Positions 1 through 5,328 of a stretch of DNA of 5,328 nt are shown in pieces. Made by a program: the position numbers and the translations under genes. The stretch covers positions 1 through 5,328 of the forward strand of contig JAESSQ010000182.1 of assembly GCA_016764035.1 (NCBI GenBank), read 5' to 3'. Source of the DNA: Gammaproteobacteria bacterium. Lineage in GTDB: Bacteria > Pseudomonadota > Gammaproteobacteria > SZUA-229. A model generated the notes under the pieces. The model was not told the DNA's origin and did not search any database. It saw only the letters and a list, made by a program, of their open reading frames with translations. Each line of letters opens with the position of its first letter. Positions within the stretch are counted from its first letter, which is position 1.

Positions 1-304
1 CGGCACCTGTACCTGTATGTCCATCAAGTAATACCACACGTGTTGATGCGACATTGAGAGACAAACGAAGTAAGGTAGCTGCAAGTAATACCGTTGGAAA
101 GACATTAAAATCTAGCGGACGAACAGTCTAAATAACAACCAGTAAAACCACGAGAGATAAAGCGATATTAAATGTAAAGAACAAGTCAAGCATGATAGGC
201 GGTAAGGGTAAGACCATCATCGCTAACATAGCCACCAGCAACAGAGGTATACCTAAACCTTTTATCGAAGGTGTATTATTCATTAATACTGCGCTGTAAC
301 TCAT
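1..304 (-). pseudogene. flhA: flhA, flagellar export gate protein FlhA, 5' part only, interrupted by an in-frame amber codon
   Basis: FlhA is the large inner-membrane protein of the flagellar type III export gate; its cytosolic domain docks export substrates and their chaperones. The ATG at 304-302 opens a frame whose translation matches the FlhA N-terminus: MVLPLPPIMLDLFFTFNIAL at about residues 30-49, then RPLDFNVFPTVLLAATLLRL (62-81), then NVASTRVVLL and GHTGTGA up to the window edge (residue 101). A Shine-Dalgarno sequence AGAGGC lies 6 nt before the ATG, and the flhB stop lies 46 nt upstream. The frame is broken once, by TAG at codon 59 (positions 130-128), within the first conserved membrane region. 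Reading resumes with full FlhA similarity at codon 60, so this is a single-codon lesion and not a frameshift. No in-frame ATG follows the stop within the window, so internal restart would need GTG or TTG and would lose the first membrane segment. Identity is very secure; whether the gene is truly broken or the base is a sequencing or assembly error is open. The 3' end lies outside the window. Confidence 0.9.
128..130 (-). other. flhA: in-frame amber stop (TAG) at codon 59 of flhA
   Basis: The codons on the minus strand read GTT GTT ATT TAG ACT GTT CGT CCG, that is V-V-I-stop-T-V-R-P. From memory of the family, this place just before R-P-L-D-F is usually Tyr (or Phe in enterics), and TAT or TAC becomes TAG by one substitution. 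Residues on both sides are typical of FlhA, so the stop is not a natural gene end. Confidence 0.93.
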
Positions 305-310
305 CGTTGT

Positions 311-316
311 GCCTCT
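311..316 (-). promoter_or_regulatory. ribosome binding site of flhA
   Basis: AGAGGC stands 6 nt before the ATG at 304-302. It supports this start and shows that the translation signals of flhA are still intact despite the stop at codon 59. Confidence 0.65.
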
Positions 317-350
317 GGTTTCATTTCAAATGTTTCCCTGCTGAAAATAT

Positions 351-1505
351 TTATTGGTCTGCATCTTCTGGTTTTAATAAATCTTGTAATTCTTCGGGTA
401 TTGGTAGTTCATCTGGTGTTTCTGGTTTTTGGCCACCATTAATATTGACCACTTTTAATTGATAAACGTAAGACAGTATTGTTGCTACCGCCACATAAAG
501 ACCACCCGGAATTTCCTGGTCAATTTCCGTGCTGGCAAACAATGCACGTGCTAATGGTGGAGACGAAACGATGGTGACTTCATTCTTATCAGCAATGATA
601 CGAATTTGCATGGCTATGTTATCTGCACCTTTTGCAACCACGACAGGTGCTTTAGTGCCAAATTGGTCATAACTTAAAGCCACGGCGTAATGTGTAGGGT
701 TGGTTATGATGACGTCTGCTGTAGGTACCGCCTCCATCATCCGACGCTGGGACATTTCTAACTGCATGGCGCGAATACGCCCTTTTACTTCTGGGCGACC
801 GTCGGTTTCTTTATTTTCATCTTTAACTTCCTGCTTAGTCATTTTCAGTTCTTTACTGTGTTGCCAAAGTTGGAAAGGCGCATCAATTGCTGCAATAATT
901 ATCATTACGCTACTACATGCTAAAAATGCCCAGGCACATAATTGCGCCACATGCGCTAATGCCGAATTAATTGGCTCATTGCCTAATCCAATCAGTTCAT
1001 CGATAACTGACCAAATAATTAAGGCAGACATACTGGCAACTAATATAAATTTAGCTAAAACTTTGAGAAGTTCCATTAATCCTTTTAAAGCAAATATTCT
1101 ACCTATGCCTTTAATAGGATCGAGTTTTTCTAATTTAAAACTTACCGCTTTAAGACTAAAAGACCAACCGCCTAAACCTATAGGTGTTAACAAAACCACA
1201 ACCGTAAGTAATACAAAAAGTGGTGTAACGATAAGCATGCTATTTAGTGCTGTCTCTGCAAAATGTTCAATAATTGCGTTACCATCTAACTGTTGGGCAT
1301 TTTTTATACTCAGTCCATTTTTTAATAGGTCGCTTAAACCACCTAACACGTTTTCGCCAAATAATAAAAACCCACCCGCAGCAGCCATTAACAGAGCCAT
1401 ACTGTTAAGTTCTTTGGAACGGGGCACCTGGCCTTTCTTACGTGATTCAAGTAACTTTTTTGGGGTGGCTTGTTCGGTACGTTCCTGTCCTGTTTGTTCT
1501 GACAT
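351..1505 (-). CDS. flhB: FlhB, flagellar export gate protein and substrate-specificity switch
   Basis: FlhB belongs to the inner-membrane flagellar export gate. It switches export from rod/hook to filament substrates after cleaving itself. The 384-residue product begins with the typical charged segment GQERTEQATPKKLLESRKKG (residues 6-25). Four hydrophobic segments follow at about 35-53, 88-112, 144-168 and 185-207. The cytosolic domain contains the autocleavage motif NPTH at residues 269-272, the same numbering as in enteric FlhB, within the segment DVIITNPTHYAVAL (264-277). The conserved SSPPLARAL (314-322) and IPGGLYVAVA (332-341) also belong to this family. The Pro/Glu-rich tail (about 357-384) is the variable C-terminus. 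The ATG at 1505-1503 lies 9 nt after the fliR stop and has AAGG 7 nt before it, overlapping that stop, which suggests coupled translation. The gene is full length with no defect seen and ends with TAA. Confidence 0.97.
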   Translation of the reverse strand: MSEQTGQERTEQATPKKLLESRKKGQVPRSKELNSMALLMAAAGGFLLFGENVLGGLSDLLKNGLSIKNAQQLDGNAIIEHFAETALNSMLIVTPLFVLLTVVVLLTPIGLGGWSFSLKAVSFKLEKLDPIKGIGRIFALKGLMELLKVLAKFILVASMSALIIWSVIDELIGLGNEPINSALAHVAQLCAWAFLACSSVMIIIAAIDAPFQLWQHSKELKMTKQEVKDENKETDGRPEVKGRIRAMQLEMSQRRMMEAVPTADVIITNPTHYAVALSYDQFGTKAPVVVAKGADNIAMQIRIIADKNEVTIVSSPPLARALFASTEIDQEIPGGLYVAVATILSYVYQLKVVNINGGQKPETPDELPIPEELQDLLKPEDADQ

Positions 1506-1512
1506 TTCGTAG

Positions 1513-1516
1513 CCTT
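1513..1516 (-). promoter_or_regulatory. ribosome binding site of flhB, overlapping the fliR stop
   Basis: AAGG, 7 nt before the flhB ATG, uses the last bases of the fliR TAA stop. Ribosomes ending fliR would sit on the flhB start signal, so coupled translation is likely (inference). Confidence 0.55.
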
Positions 1517-2294
1517 AAGTCGCCGAAGCTAAAAATCTTTGAATCAGTTCAAAAGAACTCATCATCAAACGACTAACATGTGAGGTTAAGGTAGGTAAGG
1601 TCAGAATCATAAATGACAGACCTACCATTATCATTACTGGAAAACCCACTGCAAAAATATTTAATTGTGGTGCTGCACGTGTTGTTACACCAAAAGCCAG
1701 ATTGACTAATAAGAGCGCAGCGACAGCAGGTAGTGCAATCAGCATTCCACCTGTAAACATATCACTACCCCAGTTAACCAATTGCCATAAACCATCACGT
1801 GATGGTACTAACATGCCAACCGGGAGATTATGAAAACTGTTTGCCAGCATTTCGATTAATATCAAATGACCATTAAGTGCTAAAAATATTAAGGTCACCA
1901 TGATTAAAAAAGCCTGACTAATTACAGGTACTTGAACGCCGTTTTGCGGATCGATAATGGATGCAAAACCAAGGCCCATAGCCATAGCAATACTCTGACC
2001 AGCAATAACAAAGGCTGCAAAAACAAGTTGCAAAATAAATCCCATCGCAAGCCCAATAATGATCTGATGAATGCTTATAATGAGTGCCTGCCCACTGATA
2101 AGGTCAACAACGGGTGGTGCAGGAATAACCGGTATTAATAACGATGAAATAAGAAAGGCAAGAATTATACGAATACGTACAGGTACGCTACGTGCAGAAA
2201 AAATAGGAACAGCGGCAAACATCGCACCTATACGCATAAAAGGCCATAATAATGTTGCTAACCAGGTGGTTAGTTCCGCACCTGTAAAAGCCAT
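1515..2294 (-). CDS. fliR: FliR, flagellar export gate protein
   Basis: FliR joins the FliP/FliQ helical assembly at the core of the flagellar export gate. From the ATG at 2294-2292 the product is 259 residues, close to the usual size of about 260. It is strongly hydrophobic throughout. Family landmarks are WPFMRIGAMFAAVPIFSARS (17-36), VPVRIRI (38-44), the segment around FASIIDPQNG (110-119), LALNGHLILI (138-147), FHNLPVG (154-160) and RAAPQLNIFAVGFPV (206-220). The frame is open further upstream to a TTG at 2330-2328, which would add 12 residues and overlap the end of fliQ. I prefer the ATG because AAGGTGG stands 6 nt before it and because the alignment with known FliR proteins begins there. 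The gap to the fliQ stop is then 28 nt. The gene ends with TAA and looks intact. Confidence 0.95.
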   Translation of the reverse strand: MAFTGAELTTWLATLLWPFMRIGAMFAAVPIFSARSVPVRIRIILAFLISSLLIPVIPAPPVVDLISGQALIISIHQIIIGLAMGFILQLVFAAFVIAGQSIAMAMGLGFASIIDPQNGVQVPVISQAFLIMVTLIFLALNGHLILIEMLANSFHNLPVGMLVPSRDGLWQLVNWGSDMFTGGMLIALPAVAALLLVNLAFGVTTRAAPQLNIFAVGFPVMIMVGLSFMILTLPTLTSHVSRLMMSSFELIQRFLASAT

Positions 2295-2300
2295 TACCAA

Positions 2301-2307
2301 CCACCTT
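2301..2307 (-). promoter_or_regulatory. ribosome binding site that decides the fliR start
   Basis: AAGGTGG lies 6 nt before the ATG at 2294-2292. It favours this ATG over the in-frame TTG at 2330-2328. Confidence 0.7.
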
Positions 2308-2322
2308 GTTTTTTTATACGCA

Positions 2323-2592
2323 TTAGCCAATTAACTCAGGAATACTTTGAAACAATGTAATGGTAAATTCGGTTAATGTACCTAGCATCCAGGGGCCTGC
2401 TATTAGCAGTGCTAATGCCAGAACGATCAATTTAGGTATAAACGTTAAGGTCATCTCCTGAATTTGCGTCGCCGCCTGAATCATTCCCACGAAAAGACCA
2501 ACGGCTAGTGCAGACAATAGTAGTGGTGCTGATAATAATGCGATTACCCACAAAGCATCACGTCCTACATCAAGTGCCATTTCAGGTGTCAT
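2323..2592 (-). CDS. fliQ: FliQ, flagellar export gate protein
   Basis: FliQ is a small two-helix membrane protein; several copies join FliP and FliR in the export-gate core. The product has 89 residues, the usual length. It starts with MTPEMALDVGRDALWV. The first hydrophobic hairpin helix is at about 15-37 and the second at about 52-76. Between them lies the strongly conserved loop QAATQIQEMTLTFIPK (39-54), and IAGPWML follows at 64-70. The ATG at 2592-2590 fits the family start exactly. Only a weak Shine-Dalgarno-like AGAGAC precedes it, so ribosomes arriving from fliP, whose stop is 27 nt upstream, may matter for translation (inference). The gene ends with TAA and is intact. Confidence 0.97.
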   Translation of the reverse strand: MTPEMALDVGRDALWVIALLSAPLLLSALAVGLFVGMIQAATQIQEMTLTFIPKLIVLALALLIAGPWMLGTLTEFTITLFQSIPELIG

Positions 2593-2619
2593 AACATTGT
2601 CTCTGTTATATATTTACGA

Positions 2620-3378
2620 TTACACATAAAAACTCGAAGCAATGGTCCCCATCACCAAAGACCAACCATCAATTAATACGAATAACATTAATTTAAATGG
2701 CAATGAAATAATCATCGGCGATAACATCATCATACCCATCGACATCAATACACTGGCAACGACTATATCGATAACCAAAAAAGGAATAAAAATTAAAAAA
2801 CCAATCTGAAATGCCGTTTTTAATTCACTGGTAACAAAAGAAGGTAACAATATTGAGAACGGTACTTTTTTTGCCGGATCAAGTTGCCCATGTCCTGAAA
2901 TTTCTGAAAACATAATCAAATCGGCTTCACGTGTCTGATTCATCATAAATTCGTAAAACGGTTCTGATGCTTTTGCAAAAGCAACTTCTGAGCTCATTTC
3001 TTCATCTAAATATGGTTGCACACCAGCGGTATAAGCCGTGTTAAAAACAGGTGCCATGATAAAAAATGATAAGAATAATGCCAGACCGAGAAGAATTTGA
3101 TTTGATGGCGTTTGAGCTGTACCGATGGCCTGACGTAATATCGATAGAACAATAATTATGCGTGTGAATGATGTTGTCATTATCAATGCCGCAGGCAACA
3201 AACTAAGCACTGTCATAAATGCAAGTATTTGTATGGTGACTGTATATGTTTCACCACCACCTGTTGTCGGGGTTACAGTAAATGCCGTTAAACCTTGTGC
3301 TGATAAGGCACTGGTAACAGGCAACAATAATAAAACAAACAACATCAATAATCGTTTATCGAAAATTATGTGTTTCAT
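2620..3378 (-). CDS. fliP: FliP, flagellar export gate protein
   Basis: FliP forms the main ring of the flagellar protein-export channel, with FliQ and FliR wound around it. The 252-residue product begins with a probable cleavable signal peptide: KHIIFDKR, a hydrophobic run at about 10-22, then SALSA with a likely cut near residue 27. A signal peptide is known for enteric FliP. The family blocks follow: PAALIMTTSFTRIIIVLS (62-79), SNQILLGLALFLSFFIM (92-108), a periplasmic region (about 112-185), and the C-terminal block PFLVIDIVVASVLMSMGMMM (199-218) continuing to LPFKLMLFVLIDGWSLV (226-242). The start codon overlaps the fliO stop by 4 nt (ATGA), and AAGGTGAG stands just before it, so translation is probably coupled to fliO. 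The gene is full length and ends with TAA. Confidence 0.97.
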   Translation of the reverse strand: MKHIIFDKRLLMLFVLLLLPVTSALSAQGLTAFTVTPTTGGGETYTVTIQILAFMTVLSLLPAALIMTTSFTRIIIVLSILRQAIGTAQTPSNQILLGLALFLSFFIMAPVFNTAYTAGVQPYLDEEMSSEVAFAKASEPFYEFMMNQTREADLIMFSEISGHGQLDPAKKVPFSILLPSFVTSELKTAFQIGFLIFIPFLVIDIVVASVLMSMGMMMLSPMIISLPFKLMLFVLIDGWSLVMGTIASSFYV

Positions 3379-3824
3379 TTCTCACCTTCTTTTAATATAC
3401 CTTTTAATTTATCGGCAAAACTTTCTGATAAATTATTTACTGAATGAGCAGTAACGTTTTCAACAGGCGTATCTAATACATGCAGTGTGTTTATTCGGCC
3501 TGGTGCCACACCAATTAAAAGTTGTTGTGTACCAACCTGTAAAAGAACAACCTTTTCACGTGAGCCCATACTTAGACCACCAAGTACTGTCATCAGGCTA
3601 CCGCTAGAAGACTGTAAGCGATTAATGCGTTTTGTGAACCACGCCAAAACGACGATGCATGCAACAACAACAATCAAGCCAATAATCAGTTGTAACAGAT
3701 AGTGCCCGCTCATCGGATCTGAACTCACTACAGGTATTGTGTTTTGATCAACCGCATAGACATGGGTTGATGAATAAATAAAAAGCAAAAAAACACAATT
3801 TAATTTTATTTTTATACGTTTCAT
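3375..3824 (-). CDS. fliO: FliO, flagellar export gate assembly protein
   Basis: FliO helps FliP assemble into the export gate and is not thought to remain a fixed part of the export channel. The family is poorly conserved, so position between fliN and fliP is a main part of the identification. The 149-residue product has a signal-peptide-like start: MKRIKIK, then a hydrophobic run, and a possible cut after HVYA near residue 24. One clear membrane segment follows at about 43-63 (LLQLIIGLIVVVACIVVLAW), then the basic flank FTKRINR. The cytosolic part holds the FliO-type segment MGSREKVVLLQVGTQQLLIG (86-105). The start at 3824-3822 is 7 nt after the fliN stop. I see no good Shine-Dalgarno sequence before it, so it may depend on ribosomes ending fliN (inference). 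The gene ends with TGA, overlapping fliP by 4 nt. Confidence 0.9.
   Translation of the reverse strand: MKRIKIKLNCVFLLFIYSSTHVYAVDQNTIPVVSSDPMSGHYLLQLIIGLIVVVACIVVLAWFTKRINRLQSSSGSLMTVLGGLSMGSREKVVLLQVGTQQLLIGVAPGRINTLHVLDTPVENVTAHSVNNLSESFADKLKGILKEGEK
3381..3388 (-). promoter_or_regulatory. ribosome binding site of fliP inside the end of fliO
   Basis: AAGGTGAG, strongly complementary to the 16S rRNA 3' end, lies in the last codons of fliO and 2 nt before the fliP ATG (the AAGG core is 6 nt away). With the 4-nt ATGA overlap it suggests coupled translation. Confidence 0.65.
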
Positions 3825-3831
3825 AATAGGG

Positions 3832-4317
3832 CTATTTAAGTTTTTTCACACGTTCAGCTGGACTAATCACGTCCGTCAAACGAATACCAAATTTTTCATT
3901 GACAACAACTACTTCACCATGTGCTATCAACGTGCCGTTAATTAACACATCTAGCGGTTCACCCGCCAGACGATCTAGTTCAACAACAGAACCCTGATTG
4001 AGTTGCAGTAGGTTATGAATAGGTAATTCTGTACGTCCAATTTCCATGGAAAGTGTTACGGGTATATCAAGAATGACATCAAGATTTGCATCGGAAGTTG
4101 TCAATTGTCCTGGTCGATTATCCAGTTCTTTTAATGCTGCGGGTTGATAATTGTCTGTAGTTTGTTGATCAGTATTTACCGATGATGATCCCATCACGTC
4201 TGCTGAAGGATCAGTTGCATCACCATTTACTATTTCAGTATCGCCCTGTTCTGCCATCGCAGCTCCCCAGTCATCTACCTGTTCGTCTGCCTCGGGTTGT
4301 TGGGTTTCTTCGGTCAT
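3832..4317 (-). CDS. fliN: FliN, flagellar motor switch protein
   Basis: FliN forms the lower part of the cytoplasmic C-ring and, with FliM, takes part in rotation switching and in docking export cargo. The 161-residue product has two parts. Residues 1-75 are a low-complexity acidic extension rich in Glu, Asp, Gln and Thr that contains DDWGAAMAEQ (15-24), a motif I know from long gammaproteobacterial FliN proteins. Residues about 78-155 are the conserved SpoA/SpaO-type domain, with NLDVILDIPVTLSMEIGRT (78-96), a long conserved stretch through LNQGSVVELDRLAGEPLDV (106-124), and GEVVVVNEKFGIRLTDV (134-150). The tail ISPAERVKKLK ends where the family normally ends. The stop is TAG, which bears on the amber codon in flhA. 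The ATG at 4317-4315 has AGAGGA 8 nt before it. The gap to fliM is 51 nt, the largest in the window, and holds no promoter I can recognise. Confidence 0.97.
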   Translation of the reverse strand: MTEETQQPEADEQVDDWGAAMAEQGDTEIVNGDATDPSADVMGSSSVNTDQQTTDNYQPAALKELDNRPGQLTTSDANLDVILDIPVTLSMEIGRTELPIHNLLQLNQGSVVELDRLAGEPLDVLINGTLIAHGEVVVVNEKFGIRLTDVISPAERVKKLK

Positions 4318-4325
4318 TTTTTAAA

Positions 4326-4331
4326 TCCTCT
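4326..4331 (-). promoter_or_regulatory. ribosome binding site of fliN
   Basis: AGAGGA lies 8 nt before the fliN ATG at 4317-4315, in the 51-nt AT-rich gap after fliM. It supports this start; the gap otherwise shows only a short AT-rich palindrome. Confidence 0.65.
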
Positions 4332-4368
4332 AGTTAAAGTACTTTTACTGTTATATAAATTATCTAGT

Positions 4369-5328
4369 TTAATAATCAGGCCGTGTAATGGGGGCTACAA
4401 ACTGAACAGAATTTTTACCATTCGAACGTCCTAATACACCTCTGAATATTGGTGTATCGGCAGCGCATACTGTCACCATATCTGGCATGTCGATGGGTAT
4501 GACGTCGCCTTCGTTTAAATTCAGCACTTCACCAAGTGTCATCTTTGTGTGACACATCGAACTATCAATTCGAATAACAGCCTGTTTCAACTCTTCCTTT
4601 AATGATAATGACCATCGGTCATCAACAGTAGCCTGATCACTTTGCATACCGGTATCGAGTATTTCGCGAATGGGTTCAAGCATCGAATAAGGCATAACAA
4701 TATGTAATTCTCCCGCATTACCTTCGAGCTCTATCTTAAATTTTGATACCACCACAACTTCAGTAGGACTAACAATATTGGCAAATTGTGGGTTGACCTC
4801 TGAATTGAGGAATTTGAAATCTAATTCCATGACAGGCTTCCAGGATTTTCTCAAGTCTTCAAATAAAATATCCAACAATAATTGAATAACCCTGTTTTCT
4901 GTTGGCGTAAATTCACGGCCTTCGATCCTGGTATGATATCGTCCATCGCCACCGAAAAAGTTATCCACTGTACCAAATACCAATGTTGGCTCCAGGACGA
5001 ATAACCCTGTACCGCGAAGTGGGTTTATGTTGACAAGATTTAAACTCGTAGGCATGAACAGGCCACGCACATATTCTGAAAATTTAATCATGTTGACACC
5101 AGACACCGTGACTTCTATCGAACGATGAAGCATATTAAACATGCTGATACGTAAATAACGTGCAAACCTTTCATTGATCATATCCAGGGTAGGCATACGA
5201 CCACGAATAATTCGGTCATGACTACCCAATTCATATGATGCTATTTCACCATCGACCATTTCGCTGGCATCGGTATCTACCTCACCACTATCGACACCAT
5301 TAAGTAAGGCATCAATTTCATCCTGTGA
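4369..5328 (-). CDS. fliM: FliM, flagellar motor switch protein, start cut off by the window edge
   Basis: FliM is the C-ring protein that binds phosphorylated CheY and passes the signal to the motor. The frame is open to the right edge, and 319 residues are visible. The first are SQDEIDALLNGVDSGE, the CheY-binding peptide (usually L-S-Q-x-E-I-D-A-L-L), so only about 5-8 residues and the start codon are missing. The ATG at 5259-5257 is internal and should not be taken as the start. After an acidic linker come SHDRIIRGRMPTLDMINERF (about 36-55), the middle domain with the GGDG motif (126-129, matching the family GGxG) and FTPTENRVIQLLLDILFEDL (about 140-159), and the C-terminal SpoA-type domain that contacts FliN (about 245-315; GEVLNLNEGDVIPIDMP, then the PIFRG segment). 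The stop TAA is 51 nt before fliN. No internal defect is seen. Confidence 0.97.
   Translation of the reverse strand, partial: SQDEIDALLNGVDSGEVDTDASEMVDGEIASYELGSHDRIIRGRMPTLDMINERFARYLRISMFNMLHRSIEVTVSGVNMIKFSEYVRGLFMPTSLNLVNINPLRGTGLFVLEPTLVFGTVDNFFGGDGRYHTRIEGREFTPTENRVIQLLLDILFEDLRKSWKPVMELDFKFLNSEVNPQFANIVSPTEVVVVSKFKIELEGNAGELHIVMPYSMLEPIREILDTGMQSDQATVDDRWSLSLKEELKQAVIRIDSSMCHTKMTLGEVLNLNEGDVIPIDMPDMVTVCAADTPIFRGVLGRSNGKNSVQFVAPITRPDY

Noticed and set aside
301..324. A 7-codon frame (MKPEAQR) on the minus strand ending in an ATGA overlap with the flhA start, a possible leader peptide
   Set aside because: It is very short and has only a loosely spaced purine-rich stretch before it. The flhA ATG has its own binding site, and an ATGA overlap of this length can arise by chance.
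305..350. Possible promoter for flhA in the 46-nt gap after flhB
   Set aside because: I see no match to the sigma-28 or sigma-54 flagellar promoter patterns and no convincing -35/-10 pair; the spacing fits a continuing operon.
700..1512. A 270-codon open frame on the plus strand opposite flhB
   Set aside because: It lies wholly antisense to a clearly conserved flhB, its translation resembles no family I know, and it is best explained as a shadow of the flhB codon pattern.
2071..2334. An 87-codon plus-strand frame opposite fliR
   Set aside because: It is antisense to a conserved gene, has no recognisable product and lacks a convincing start context.
4336..4345. A perfect 10-bp palindrome AAAGTACTTT in the fliM-fliN gap
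   Set aside because: It is short, AT-rich, has no loop for a hairpin and no T-run after it, so it is neither a convincing terminator nor an operator; such palindromes occur by chance in AT-rich gaps.

Overview
The window is a single minus-strand block of flagellar genes. Read in the direction of transcription (right to left) the order is fliM (5' end cut by the window edge), fliN, fliO, fliP, fliQ, fliR, flhB, flhA (3' end cut by the window edge). This order, the CheY-binding peptide at the FliM N-terminus, the long acidic N-terminal extension of FliN and the moderately AT-rich composition (by eye, not computed) fit a polarly flagellated gammaproteobacterium. I cannot name the genus. The presence of fliO and of a CheY-binding FliM marks this as a flagellar locus, not a virulence type III secretion locus.

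Layout: 5328-4369 fliM and 4317-3832 fliN encode C-ring (switch) proteins. 3824-3375 fliO encodes the assembly factor for the export gate. 3378-2620 fliP, 2592-2323 fliQ and 2294-1515 fliR encode the core of the export gate. 1505-351 flhB encodes the substrate-specificity switch. 304-1 is the first 101 codons of flhA, the main export-gate protein. Intergenic gaps are at most 51 nt and fliO/fliP overlap by 4 nt, so the set is almost certainly one transcript. I see no internal promoter and no terminator. No stretch without a gene is longer than 51 nt.

The one real anomaly is in flhA. Codon 59 is an in-frame TAG (positions 130-128). The frame stays open and clearly FlhA-like on both sides: VVLLVVI, then stop, then TVRPLDFNVFPTVLL. 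FlhA homologues usually have an aromatic residue (Tyr or Phe) at this place. The fliN gene of the same operon ends normally with TAG, so general reassignment of TAG is unlikely. The gene is therefore either inactivated by one base change, which would be expected to abolish flagellar export and motility, or the base is a sequence error. All other complete genes look intact, which points to a very recent lesion or an error.

I found no mobile element, RNA gene, CRISPR array or new system in the window.
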